DNA of 64,000 nucleotides from Flavobacterium sp. Leaf82. Lineage in GTDB: Bacteria; Bacteroidota; Bacteroidia; Flavobacteriales; Flavobacteriaceae. Below are positions 35,492 through 44,191 of the stretch, in pieces. Every line of letters starts with the position of its first letter. Position 1 is the first letter of the stretch. The stretch lies in the NCBI RefSeq assembly GCF_001422725.1, contig NZ_LMMA01000032.1, positions 779,186 to 843,185 of the forward strand. Direction: 5' to 3'. The notes under the pieces are model-generated. The model had not been told where the DNA came from. It saw nothing but the letters and a program-made list of their open reading frames with translations, and searched no databases. The position numbers and the translations under genes are program-made.

Positions 35492-35514
35492 AAAGTGTGA
35501 TTTCCGTCACACTT
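35492..35514 (+). promoter_or_regulatory. CRP-type operator TGTGA-TTTCCG-TCACA, also a terminator-like hairpin
   Basis: The core at 35496-35511 is a perfect TGTGA-N6-TCACA. Extended arms AAAGTGTGA/TCACACTTT followed by seven T residues also look like an intrinsic terminator for the regulator gene. The centre lies 53.5 bp before the TAAATTTG -7 element at 35557, the same spacing as in the module at 2813. Confidence 0.8.
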
Positions 35515-35556
35515 TTTTTGTGACTTTCCTCCTCGTATTGAAGAGGAGAGCCGGCA

Positions 35557-35564
35557 TAAATTTG
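35557..35564 (+). promoter_or_regulatory. -7 element (TAAATTTG) of the DJ-1-like gene
   Basis: TAAATTTG matches TAnnTTTG and predicts a start near 35570, putting the CRP-type box near -66. Confidence 0.6.
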
Positions 35565-35602
35565 CCTTGTAAATAATTCATAACAACCTAAAAATTATAA
35601 TA

Positions 35603-36391
35603 ATGAAAAGACTTATGATCCTAACAGCGGCAATTGCCTTTTTTTCTTCGTATGCACAAAACCAAAAAGAAAACACATCACAAAAAACAACCCTTAAAAA
35701 CGAAACAAAAATGAACAAGAGAATTTTAATTATTGTGTCTAATGCCAATGCAATTGGACCAAACAACAGAAGAACCGGAATCTTTTTACCTGAAGTAGCA
35801 CATCCTTATGCTGAATTCGACAAAGCAAATTACCAAATAGATTTCGCCAGCTTAACAGGAGATACGCCTTATTTAGACGCCCTTAATCTGGCAAATGATC
35901 CCGACAATCTTTCATTTCTAACCGGAAAAGGATGGGAAGCAATGCAAAAAGCAGTTAAATTATCAAATGTGGAGGTTAGTAAATATGATGCTATTTTTGT
36001 ACCCGGCGGATTAGCGCCAATGGTTGATATGCCGGAAAACGAACTGCTTAAAAAAGTAATAAAAGAAACCTACGAACGCAATGCAGTTGTAGGAGCAGTG
36101 TGTCACGGTCCGGTAGCATTATTAAATGTAAAACTAAGCAACGGAAACTATCTGGTAAAAGATAAAAATATCACTTCGTTTACAGATGAAGAAGAAAGAG
36201 GTTACGCTATTGCTGATGTACCTTTTTTATTAGAAACTGCGTTAACTAAACAAGGCGCAAAATTTCATGCAGCAGCAATATGGTCAGCTCACAGTATTGC
36301 TGATGGTAATCTGGTTACAGGTCAAAATCCTGCTTCGGCAAAAGGAGTTGCTGAAAAAATGATTGTTATTTTAGAATCTTCTAAAAAGTAA
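35603..36391 (+). CDS. DJ-1/PfpI-family protein with signal peptide (Hsp31-like)
   Basis: This 262-residue protein has a signal peptide (KRLMILTAAIAFFSSYAQ). The class I glutamine-amidotransferase-like domain includes the nucleophile elbow VVGAVCHGPVALL (Cys near residue 170) and FVPGGLAPMVDMPENE. Relatives act as glyoxalase III, chaperones or deglycase-type enzymes on reactive carbonyls. Export to the periplasm sets it apart from most family members. It lies behind the CRP-type box and ahead of the ABM and aldehyde dehydrogenase genes. Confidence 0.9.
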   Translation: MKRLMILTAAIAFFSSYAQNQKENTSQKTTLKNETKMNKRILIIVSNANAIGPNNRRTGIFLPEVAHPYAEFDKANYQIDFASLTGDTPYLDALNLANDPDNLSFLTGKGWEAMQKAVKLSNVEVSKYDAIFVPGGLAPMVDMPENELLKKVIKETYERNAVVGAVCHGPVALLNVKLSNGNYLVKDKNITSFTDEEERGYAIADVPFLLETALTKQGAKFHAAAIWSAHSIADGNLVTGQNPASAKGVAEKMIVILESSKK

Positions 36392-36401
36392 TATCCTGAT
36401 T

Positions 36402-36435
36402 CTATTGGTCTTCTTTCGCATAAGAAGATCAATAG
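36402..36435 (+). other. Intercistronic 14-bp stem-loop
   Basis: CTATTGGTCTTCTT pairs with AAGAAGATCAATAG (one G-U) around a 6-nt loop, with no T run after it. It lies between the DJ-1-like and ABM genes and may stabilise or process the transcript. Confidence 0.55.
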
Positions 36436-36486
36436 ATTCACTAAAAAACAAATAATTAACTTAGTATAATTTTAAAAAATATAAAA

Positions 36487-36789
36487 ATGGAAAATCAAAA
36501 TCCGGTTCATGTTTTTGCTACATGGAAAATTAAAGAAGGGCAGCTTACAAACGTTTTAAACCTAATGAAAATAGTTCAGGAAGAAAGCCTAAAAGAAAAG
36601 GGAAACCTGTTTTATAAAATTCACCAAAGCAATTCAGATGCAGATACTTTAGTCTTATTTGAAGGATATACAAATGAAGCTGCAGTGGCAGATCATAGAA
36701 ATTCGACTTATTTTCAGGAATTGGTTTTGGGTAAAATTGTTCCTTTATTAGAAAAAAGAGAAATTATTTTAGCGACGCTTTTAGAATAG
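36487..36789 (+). CDS. Antibiotic biosynthesis monooxygenase (ABM) domain protein
   Basis: This 100-residue protein is a single ferredoxin-like ABM domain: HVFATWKIKEGQLTNVLNLM, then ESLKEKGNLFYKIHQS and FEGYTNEAAVADHRNSTYFQEL. Members include quinol monooxygenases such as YgiN and heme- or polyketide-modifying enzymes; which activity applies here is unknown. It is in line with the DJ-1-like and aldehyde dehydrogenase genes (95 and 100 bp gaps). Confidence 0.9.
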   Translation: MENQNPVHVFATWKIKEGQLTNVLNLMKIVQEESLKEKGNLFYKIHQSNSDADTLVLFEGYTNEAAVADHRNSTYFQELVLGKIVPLLEKREIILATLLE

Positions 36790-36889
36790 ATTATTGTATT
36801 GTTTCATGATTTGATGATTTGATTTTTGAATGAAATCACATTGTAATCAGGGATAATTTGACTAAATTTAAGCTTATATTAAAATAATT

Positions 36890-38284
36890 ATGGAAAAGAC
36901 AACAAAAATAATATTCCCATACGATCAGAGTCCGGTAAAAGAATTACCAATGATCGATACAAACGATGTTGAAACAATACTAAATACTGCTTATACTTTA
37001 TTTAATGATCAATCCGGCTGGATTCCGGCTTATAAAAGGATCGAAATATTAGAAAAAACAGCTTCGATCATGAACGAAAGAAGCGAGGAATTAATACATC
37101 TGGCAATAAGCGAAGGCGGAAAACCTTATAAAGATTCGAAAGCAGAAATAATCAGAGCGATTAAAGGGGTAAAACTGGCAGCAGAACACATCTCTCAAAT
37201 CAAAGGCGAACAAATACCAATGGGACTTACAGAAGCATCTGTAAACCGTATTGCTTTTACATCAAAAGAACCTATAGGCGTTGTTGCTGCCGTTAGTGCG
37301 TTCAATCATCCTTTAAATTTAGCGGTGCATCAAATTGCAACGGCTATTGCAGCGGGTTGTCCTGTAATATTCAAACCGTCAAGCAGTACGCCATTATCAG
37401 GTCTTGCACTCGCAGATATTCTAAAAGAAGCCGGATTACCTGCCGGATGGCTGCAAGTCGTTTTATGTGACAATCAAGTCGCAGAATTATTGGTTACCGA
37501 CCGCAGAGTTCATTTTTTAACCTTTATTGGTTCAGCAAAAGTAGGCTGGTATTTAAAAAGCAAATTATCTCCAGGAACCAGATGTGCCTTAGAACATGGC
37601 GGTGCAGCACCCGTAATTGTCGAAAGCGACGCTGATTTTAGCGAGATGATTCCGGATTTGGTAAAAGGTGGTTTTTATCACGCCGGACAGGTTTGTGTTT
37701 CTGTACAGAAAATTTACGTCAACGAAGAAATTTGTGATCGTTTTATAGAGCAATTTTCACAGGCAACCAATAAATTAATTGTGGGTAATCCGTTTGAAAA
37801 AACAACAGATGTAGGTTCGCTTATTACGCCAAAAGAAGTGGATCGTGTTGAGGAATGGGTGAATGAAGCCATCGCACGCGGAGCTAAACTAATTACAGGC
37901 GGAAAACGAATTTCTGATACTTGTTTTGAACCAACAGTTTTATTTAACCCATCTGAAGATTCTAAAGTATCGACCAATGAAATTTTTGGTCCTGTGGTTT
38001 GTATTTATTCTTTTACAGATAGGGAAGAAGCCATAAAAAGAGCCAATGCATTAGAGGTACATTTTCAGGCGGCTGTTTTTACAAAAAATATAGATATTGC
38101 CTTAGATACTGCAAAGAAACTAAATGCTACAGCAGTTATGGTCAATGATAATACCGCTTTTAGAGTAGACTGGATGCCATTTGGCGGCAGGGATTCTTCA
38201 GGTTTGGGAATGGGAGGAATCTCTTATACAATAGAAGATATGCTCAGAGAGAAAATGATGGTTTTTAAAAGTAAATCATTATAA
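36890..38284 (+). CDS. NAD(P)-dependent aldehyde dehydrogenase
   Basis: This 464-residue protein has the ALDH signature elements: cofactor segment VSAFNHPLNLAVHQIATAIAAG, IFKPSSSTPLSG, the glutamate LEHGGAAPVIV, and the catalytic Cys in HAGQVCVSVQKIYV (about 270-283). EIFGPVVCIYSF and the C-terminal MPFGGRDSSGLGMGG complete the fold. It oxidises aldehydes to acids. The usual LELGG reads LEHGG here, a common variant in some subfamilies. Confidence 0.95.
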   Translation: MEKTTKIIFPYDQSPVKELPMIDTNDVETILNTAYTLFNDQSGWIPAYKRIEILEKTASIMNERSEELIHLAISEGGKPYKDSKAEIIRAIKGVKLAAEHISQIKGEQIPMGLTEASVNRIAFTSKEPIGVVAAVSAFNHPLNLAVHQIATAIAAGCPVIFKPSSSTPLSGLALADILKEAGLPAGWLQVVLCDNQVAELLVTDRRVHFLTFIGSAKVGWYLKSKLSPGTRCALEHGGAAPVIVESDADFSEMIPDLVKGGFYHAGQVCVSVQKIYVNEEICDRFIEQFSQATNKLIVGNPFEKTTDVGSLITPKEVDRVEEWVNEAIARGAKLITGGKRISDTCFEPTVLFNPSEDSKVSTNEIFGPVVCIYSFTDREEAIKRANALEVHFQAAVFTKNIDIALDTAKKLNATAVMVNDNTAFRVDWMPFGGRDSSGLGMGGISYTIEDMLREKMMVFKSKSL

Positions 38285-38297
38285 ATTAAAATAAAAA

Positions 38298-38423
38298 TTT
38301 ACCGCAAAGCGCGCAAAGATTTTATCATGCAGGATTTTAATAAAACACAAAGAACGCAAAGCTTTGCGTTCTTTGTGTTTGTCAGCACAATCTATTAAAA
38401 AACTTAGCGCCCTTTGCGGTAAA
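38298..38423. repeat. Nested palindromic repeat element (REP-like)
   Basis: A perfect 38-bp palindrome (38343-38380) starting AAACACAAAGAACGCAAAG is flanked by an outer inverted pair TTTACCGCAAAG (38298-38309) and CTTTGCGGTAAA (38412-38423). Similar ACCGCAAAG/AACGCAAAG palindromes recur between genes in Flavobacterium genomes, as I recall. It lies between convergent genes and could also act as a bidirectional terminator. Confidence 0.8.
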
Positions 38424-38445
38424 AATAACACCAACCTATTTTAAA

Positions 38446-39072
38446 TTAATTCGTTAAAGCAACATATTGATACAACATCTTTGGGTTTTCGGCTTCATTA
38501 ATTAAATAATGAGCAACATCTGATCTTGAAATCTTTGTAACTTTCATTCCTTTTTGTAAAATAGGTAATACCTTATAAGATGAGGTTGCTTCAGCATTTG
38601 TAAGCATTCCCGGGCGTACGATTTCCCATTTTAGATTGCTTTTTGTAATCAGTTCTTCCATTATGGTTTTGTTGGCGTATTGCTCTTTCAGAAATAACGA
38701 AATGACCGTTTTCATAAAAAAGCTTAGAAATCCTTTACTTTCTCCCGCTCCAAAACCGGTAATAACCAAAACTGGTGAAGAGAAATTCAATTCGTCAGCT
38801 ACTTTTAGCAATGCAACCGCAATATCAGAAAATAGAGTAGTGGCTTTTTTATTTTTTGTCCCAACAGTTATAAGCACAGCATCAGAACCTTTGATGGCGT
38901 TTTTTAAATCTGCGGGCGATGTTGCACTGCCATTGATTTTTATTAAATTAGGATGATTGGGGATTTGGTCTGTATTAGTAGATAATGCCGTTACGATATG
39001 TCCGTTTTTGAGTGCTTTCAAAACAGATTCTAACCCAATTCCTGCTCCGGCTCCTATAATTGCTATATTCAT
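38446..39072 (-). CDS. NAD(P)-binding atypical SDR
   Basis: This 208-residue protein opens MNIAIIGAGAGIGLESVLKA, a GxGxxG Rossmann motif with extra Gly residues. It has DLKNAIKGSDAVLITVG, VLVITGFGAGES and WEIVRPGMLTNAE, the pattern of NmrA/YwnB-like atypical SDRs. No catalytic YxxxK is visible, so a regulatory or flavin-reductase-like role is possible. It starts 1 bp after the stop of the inositol-monophosphatase-like gene, so the two are one operon. Confidence 0.88.
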   Translation of the reverse strand: MNIAIIGAGAGIGLESVLKALKNGHIVTALSTNTDQIPNHPNLIKINGSATSPADLKNAIKGSDAVLITVGTKNKKATTLFSDIAVALLKVADELNFSSPVLVITGFGAGESKGFLSFFMKTVISLFLKEQYANKTIMEELITKSNLKWEIVRPGMLTNAEATSSYKVLPILQKGMKVTKISRSDVAHYLINEAENPKMLYQYVALTN

Positions 39073-39073
39073 T

Positions 39074-39880
39074 TTAGATTGTAGATTTTATTTGCAGATA
39101 TTTTTCAGTGATGCTTTTTGGTGCAACCAGTAAACTTTCGCTTCCCCATTTCCATGAACTTCCGGTTGTGGTCAGGATTTCGGCACCTGATTCTTTGGCG
39201 ATAAGCAAACCGGCAATCCAGTTATAAGTATCGATATCTTCCTGAACAAACAAATCAATTCTTCCTGCGCCAACATATGCCAATTGCAATCCGTGTGGAC
39301 CATAATTTCTAACAATCCCAAAATTTCCCAACAGTTTAGTAACCGTAGCACCAATTTTTTCATTCAAATTATTATTGGATTTATCCTGATGTCCGTAATC
39401 AAAAACCGCAAGCATAACCGCCGGATCTGTTTTGCGGCTAATAGTCAATGATTCTCCATTCATAAAAGCGCCTTCACCGTCTTTTGCCCAAAAAATTTCA
39501 TTTGCCAACGGATCATAGATTACAGCAAAAAAAGGTTTTCCGTTGCGAATAAGCGCCAGATTTATTGTCCATCCTGCAATATGCTGAAGATATTGTATCG
39601 CGCCATCCATGGCATCACAAAGCCAGTATTCTTCTTGTTCTGCGGGATTTCTTTGAGAATTGGTGTCAAATTCATCTCCTATATGCCACGGCGTATTTGG
39701 GAATTCCGGAGATAAATCCTCCTTTAAAGAAGTGAGACACAATGTATCGATATCTTCTAATTGTTTTAAGAGTTCATCCATAGTTTGTGGTATGGAATTT
39801 TGCTTGTAGTCTTTCAAAAAGACGTTACCTACTTTTCGTACTGCATCGAGTATGAGAAGAATATTGATTTCGTTTTGCAT
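39074..39880 (-). CDS. Inositol monophosphatase-family protein with altered metal site
   Basis: This 268-residue protein has the IMPase layout: WHIGDEFD (acidic metal ligand region), CDAMDGAIQYLQHIAGWTINLAL (the DxxDG motif, normally DPIDGT), and DTYNWIAGLLIAKESGAEI near 215-233, which corresponds to the usual WDxAAG motif. The Asp of WD is Asn here (YNW), so one metal ligand seems lost. It may have weakened or changed phosphatase activity. It is in an operon with the SDR gene. Confidence 0.88.
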   Translation of the reverse strand: MQNEINILLILDAVRKVGNVFLKDYKQNSIPQTMDELLKQLEDIDTLCLTSLKEDLSPEFPNTPWHIGDEFDTNSQRNPAEQEEYWLCDAMDGAIQYLQHIAGWTINLALIRNGKPFFAVIYDPLANEIFWAKDGEGAFMNGESLTISRKTDPAVMLAVFDYGHQDKSNNNLNEKIGATVTKLLGNFGIVRNYGPHGLQLAYVGAGRIDLFVQEDIDTYNWIAGLLIAKESGAEILTTTGSSWKWGSESLLVAPKSITEKYLQIKSTI

Positions 39881-39939
39881 ATTATTATAGTATTAATTAC
39901 AATGCAAAGCTACTTACGGGTACGTCCTGAATGATAGTT

Positions 39940-40821
39940 TTAATGAAGGGAAGGATAGTCCTGATCACGGAATTTTTTTCGAAATTCAAGAGGAGTGAGG
40001 TTTGTTACTTTTTTAAACAGTTTTCCAAAATATACAGGTTCATCGTAACCCACTTCATAAGCAATTTCCCTGACCGTATTATCTGTAAAATACAACAGTC
40101 TTTTAGCTTCCATAATTGATGCTTCCTGAATATGAACAGAAACAGGACTTCCGGTTATCGCTTTTACAGTATCGTTTAAATGTGCGGACGAGATAGAAAG
40201 TGCCGATGCATATTGTGCAGGCTGTTTCCAGGTTTTATAATGTTCTTTTGTGAGTTTTATAAAACTCTCCTTAATGATAATACTGCGATTTTCTTTCTCT
40301 TTTTCAAGCGGTAAATTAGTAATGATTTCACCGGCAATCAAACTCAAAAGACTATTTAGCAAGAAATGAATCGTTTTTTGAATATAATTATTCGTGTTCT
40401 CAGACTGTACTTTTTCAATGAGATCCATCAGGATAACAAGTTGATTGAAAAAAGCAGATTCCGGTTGCGGTAAAAACGGATTATTGATTTTGTTTTCTAA
40501 AAGCTGCAGTACTTCCTTATTAACCAGTGACGGATCAAAACTAATCATCCATCCTTTTGGATTTTTTACTTCGATAATGTGATGCACTTCTTCAGGAAAA
40601 ATACAAACTAAAGCAGGTTTATTGAACTCAATAATTTCAAAATCAATATTTAGTTTAAATTCTCCGTTTATGGCAAGCATCAATTGGCAATGATTGTCCC
40701 TGTGTGGTTTTGAGATTTCGTGAGTTTCTGCTTTTTTATCCTCCATATTAACAATTATAATTCCCGCCTTTGCAAAAGAGGGAAGTTCGTATTGTTTAAT
40801 ATTTTGGTTTTGATTTTTCAA
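39940..40821 (-). CDS. AraC-family transcriptional regulator with cupin sensor
   Basis: This 293-residue protein has an N-terminal cupin-like domain (HRDNHCQLMLAINGEFKLNID, about 40-60, and FNKPALVCIFPEEVHHIIEV) and a C-terminal pair of helix-turn-helix motifs (AQYASALSISSAHLNDTVKAITG and REIAYEVGYDEPVYFGKLFKKVTNLTPLEFRKKF, read in pieces, about 200-287). The ligand is unknown. It is on the same strand as, and downstream of, the FAD monooxygenase gene by 46 bp. Confidence 0.92.
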   Translation of the reverse strand: MKNQNQNIKQYELPSFAKAGIIIVNMEDKKAETHEISKPHRDNHCQLMLAINGEFKLNIDFEIIEFNKPALVCIFPEEVHHIIEVKNPKGWMISFDPSLVNKEVLQLLENKINNPFLPQPESAFFNQLVILMDLIEKVQSENTNNYIQKTIHFLLNSLLSLIAGEIITNLPLEKEKENRSIIIKESFIKLTKEHYKTWKQPAQYASALSISSAHLNDTVKAITGSPVSVHIQEASIMEAKRLLYFTDNTVREIAYEVGYDEPVYFGKLFKKVTNLTPLEFRKKFRDQDYPSLH

Positions 40822-40867
40822 AAGTATTACGTTCTATTTAGTACAAAATTAGATTAAATTGATGTGC

Positions 40868-42331
40868 TTACACCTCTTTTTTCTTTAAGCAGCGTCCTCT
40901 TGGTTCATCACCTTCATAAAGTACAATTTCTGAATGCAGAAACTGAGCAGCATCGGCTGAATCTTTAACTTTTACGGCACTTCGTTCTAACATTTCTGAT
41001 TCGAATGCAGTTAATACACTTTCTCTAATTCCGGCTTTTCTCCATTGCGATAATGGTCTGCATCCTTTTAAAATTCCGCGAGCCAAAGTAAGTGCATCCA
41101 GCAATGCCTGATTAGCGCCTTGCCCTTTAAACGGACTCATTGGGTGCGCTGCGTCGCCAATCAGGGTTGCATTTCCGCTTTTATTCAGTAATTCCAATTC
41201 TGGCAATTCACGGTCGTATACCGGATATCCGGAAACCTGAGCTTCACGAGTCGCGGCTAAAATTTGCGGAATAGGATCGTGCCATTGTGTTCTGCGACAC
41301 GCTTCTTCCTTAAGTGCCTGAGGTCCCAATGCACTTAATGCTTTAGCTTCGTTTTCTGACATAGGAAAACTAAGCTGCCACATTACAGAGTCTGATGTAT
41401 AAGGCATTATGTAGATTCTTTCGTTACCATTCGCAGTTTGAAATACAGTAGCAGAATCCAATAACGGACTATTAAGATTTTCGAGAACGCTTAAAGGACA
41501 AATCCCCAATATTACAATGCAGCCCAGATAACGCAAGGGAGTAATATCCTCGCCAATCAGCAATCTGCGTACAGAACTGCGAATGCCGTCAGCGCCAACA
41601 ACAAGATCTGCGTTGTAGCTTTTTATTTCTCCGTTTACCTGAAATTTCAGTTCAACATTTTCAGTGTCAGTTTCCTTAAAATCGATCAATTGATGATCCC
41701 ATTTTACAGCATTATGTCCGCCCAATTGTTCCAGTAAGGCCAAGCGCAAAGATTGTCGCGCAATGTGTATATTAGTTCGTTTTGCAGTCATTTTTGATTC
41801 TGATTGCAGCCATTTTCTAATTCCCCATTCTCCAATTACTTTTCCTTCTGTAGTATGAACCAGGTGTCTTGTTGAAACGACACCGTCTGCCAATGAAAAA
41901 ATACCTAATCCTTCGATCGCTTTACTGGCTTGCTGCAAAGTAAGTCCATATCCCTGAGATCTGGCATCAAAGTGCGTATCACGTTCAAAAAGTGTAAAGG
42001 GAATTCCGCGGTGCAAACACGCAACCGCAAGGGCAACGCCTCCAATACCGCCTCCAATAATGGCAACATGCGGATAATTTTCATGATCTGCTACAGGAGA
42101 TTCGGCAGCACGTATCAATCCTGATCCCTGACAATTCTCGCAGGAATACAAAGGACTTTTAGGACGAACCGGAGCTGTTCCTTCGCCTTGCATTTTTTCG
42201 AATTGATCTAAAGCTATCTGGTAGTTAAGCCGGACTTTCTTGCTGAGTCTGCGGCTTTTTTTACCGCGACCCTGACATTCCTCACAAATAGTCCAGCTTC
42301 CGTCTTCATTTTTCCCTTTTTTTACTTCCAT
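40868..42331 (-). CDS. FAD-dependent monooxygenase with an N-terminal DnaJ-type zinc motif
   Basis: This 487-residue protein carries CEECQGRG (Cys16, Cys19) and CENCQGSG (Cys64, Cys67), two CxxCxGxG motifs that together match one zinc site of DnaJ. The rest is an aromatic-hydroxylase-type FAD monooxygenase: AIIGGGIGGVALAVACLHRG near residue 88, LVVGADGIRSSVRRLL near 240, and GDAAHPMSPFKGQGANQALLDA near 400. Such enzymes hydroxylate aromatic or similar substrates with NAD(P)H and O2. The zinc module is not a normal part of them. It is divergent from the Pao-like genes. Confidence 0.9.
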   Translation of the reverse strand: MEVKKGKNEDGSWTICEECQGRGKKSRRLSKKVRLNYQIALDQFEKMQGEGTAPVRPKSPLYSCENCQGSGLIRAAESPVADHENYPHVAIIGGGIGGVALAVACLHRGIPFTLFERDTHFDARSQGYGLTLQQASKAIEGLGIFSLADGVVSTRHLVHTTEGKVIGEWGIRKWLQSESKMTAKRTNIHIARQSLRLALLEQLGGHNAVKWDHQLIDFKETDTENVELKFQVNGEIKSYNADLVVGADGIRSSVRRLLIGEDITPLRYLGCIVILGICPLSVLENLNSPLLDSATVFQTANGNERIYIMPYTSDSVMWQLSFPMSENEAKALSALGPQALKEEACRRTQWHDPIPQILAATREAQVSGYPVYDRELPELELLNKSGNATLIGDAAHPMSPFKGQGANQALLDALTLARGILKGCRPLSQWRKAGIRESVLTAFESEMLERSAVKVKDSADAAQFLHSEIVLYEGDEPRGRCLKKKEV

Positions 42332-42666
42332 TTTATTGATTTAATCCTGACTTCACTTTATAGAAAAATTAGACGATGCAATTAATGCCGGATCTAAAAA
42401 GCGGTAACACGAAGCCGCGCAAATTTAAGACAAAAGATTGCCAGTACAAAATGCCTTATAATTTTACGAGAAAATGCATTACAAGCTTAGTAGATAACTA
42501 TTGCCAAACACTTTTTTACAACTGCATTTCTCCCTGAAATTTATGGTTGGAGTTGTGTAATAAGAATAAAAAATACTGTAAATCTTTCCATAAGGTAATT
42601 CGGTAAATTTAAGTTATCGAAATTATCAGTAAAAAGCCCTTTTTTATTTATAAAAAAAGTCATCAT
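42332..42666. other. Divergent promoter region, nothing specific recognised
   Basis: These 335 bp lie between the monooxygenase and PaoA-like genes. I found only short imperfect inverted repeats and no gene. Confidence 0.4.
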
Positions 42667-43152
42667 ATGGAATCAGAAGAGACGCATCAAATAACCTTAA
42701 AAGTTAATGATGCCAGTTATCAAATAAAAACGTTACCGTGGGTTTCCTTACTCGATATTCTTCGGGAAGAACTTCATCTTACAGGAACCAAAAAAGGATG
42801 TGATCACGGACAATGTGGCGCTTGTACAGTTATTGTTGACGGCAAAAGAATATTGAGCTGTTTAACGCTTGCTGTTATGAAAGACGGGTCTGAAATTACA
42901 ACCATAGAAGGTGTTGCTGATGGCGAAAACCTGCATCCAATCCAGAAAGCTTTTATTGAACACGACGCTTTTCAGTGTGGTTATTGTACGCCCGGACAAA
43001 TTTGCAGCGCTATTGGAATGCTCAAAGAAGGGAAAGCAAAAACAAGAGAAGATGTTCAGGAATTAATGAGCGGTAATCTTTGCAGATGCGGCGCCAATAG
43101 AGGAATCATAAATGCCATTATGGAAGTAAAGGAAGGAGGTTATCATGAATAA
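42667..43152 (+). CDS. Two [2Fe-2S] subunit of a xanthine-oxidase-family aldehyde oxidoreductase (PaoA-like)
   Basis: This 161-residue protein has the plant-type ferredoxin cysteines CDHGQCGACTVIVDGKRILSC (read in two pieces, about 47-67) and the second cluster in FQCGYCTPGQICSAIG and GNLCRCGANRGI (about 105-145). It passes electrons from the molybdenum cofactor to the FAD subunit. Unlike E. coli PaoA it has no Tat signal, so the complex should be cytoplasmic. It overlaps the next gene by 8 bp. Confidence 0.94.
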   Translation: MESEETHQITLKVNDASYQIKTLPWVSLLDILREELHLTGTKKGCDHGQCGACTVIVDGKRILSCLTLAVMKDGSEITTIEGVADGENLHPIQKAFIEHDAFQCGYCTPGQICSAIGMLKEGKAKTREDVQELMSGNLCRCGANRGIINAIMEVKEGGYHE

Positions 43153-44164
43153 CTTTTCGTACGCTAAAGTTTCAAATGTAACTCAGGCAATCTCACAACT
43201 CGATGGAGATATTCGAAACAAAATTGTAGCAGGAGGAACCAATATAAATGATCTCGTGAAATATTTTATTACAAAAGCAGATAAACTTGTAGATATAAAC
43301 CCCATTCACGAAAATAATGCTATAATCCGTCTTGATAATGGCGGCGTTAGACTCGGTGCTTTTCATACAAATGCAGACACGGCCTATGATCCAATTATAG
43401 AAGAGCGTTATCCATTATTGTCAAAAGCGATACTTGCAGGAGCATCTGCGCAAATTAGAAACATGGCAACCAATGGCGGTAACCTCTTGCAGCGCACCAG
43501 ATGTTATTATTTTTATGATATAAATACACCTTGCAATAAACGCGAACCCGGTTCCGGATGCTCAGCAATTCAGGGATATAACAGGATTCATGCTATTTTG
43601 GGACAAAGCGAAAATTGCATTGCCGTTTTTCCTTCGGATATGTGCGTGGCTTTAGCAGCTTTGAATGCAACTGTAAATATAATGGGACCGGATGGAGAAA
43701 GGAATCTGGCTTTCGCCGAATTTCACCGACTTCCCGGAGATACGCCCAATATTGATAATAATCTTAAACATGGAGAAGTAATCACCAGTATTGATCTTCC
43801 GCCTCAGGGATTTGAGAAAAACTACTCGTATCTAAAATTGAGGGACAGAAGTTCGTATTCTTTTGCACTGGTAGCCGTAGCGACAGGTTTGGAGATTGAA
43901 AACGGAATTATCAAAGAAGCGAGAATTGCATTGGGCGGAGTGGCGCACAAACCCTGGCGCGTCGCTGAAGCCGAAGATTTTTTGAATGATAAAGAACCAA
44001 CACGCGAAAACTTTACTGCCGCAGCCCATATTTTATTGCAAGGCGCAAAAGGTTACGAACACAATGCGTTTAAGATTGAACTGGCAAAAAGAGCGATTAT
44101 ACGCAATTGTCTTATGGCATTAAATCCAGAATCGCAACGTCCGGGTGCAAAACCATCATTATAA
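43145..44164 (+). CDS. FAD-binding subunit (PaoB-like, with probable extra [4Fe-4S] loop)
   Basis: This 339-residue protein has the FAD motifs VAGGTNINDLVKYF near residue 29 and NMATNGGNLLQRTRCYYFYD near residue 108. The Cys-rich insertion RCYYFYDINTPCNKREPGSGC resembles the [4Fe-4S]-binding loop of PaoB (read as C, C, C and a later C in ENCIAVFPSD). It accepts electrons from the iron-sulfur subunit. It overlaps the upstream gene by 8 bp and precedes the molybdenum subunit by 27 bp. Confidence 0.93.
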   Translation: MNNFSYAKVSNVTQAISQLDGDIRNKIVAGGTNINDLVKYFITKADKLVDINPIHENNAIIRLDNGGVRLGAFHTNADTAYDPIIEERYPLLSKAILAGASAQIRNMATNGGNLLQRTRCYYFYDINTPCNKREPGSGCSAIQGYNRIHAILGQSENCIAVFPSDMCVALAALNATVNIMGPDGERNLAFAEFHRLPGDTPNIDNNLKHGEVITSIDLPPQGFEKNYSYLKLRDRSSYSFALVAVATGLEIENGIIKEARIALGGVAHKPWRVAEAEDFLNDKEPTRENFTAAAHILLQGAKGYEHNAFKIELAKRAIIRNCLMALNPESQRPGAKPSL

Positions 44165-44191
44165 AGTTACTATCACATTAAAATTGTAAAA

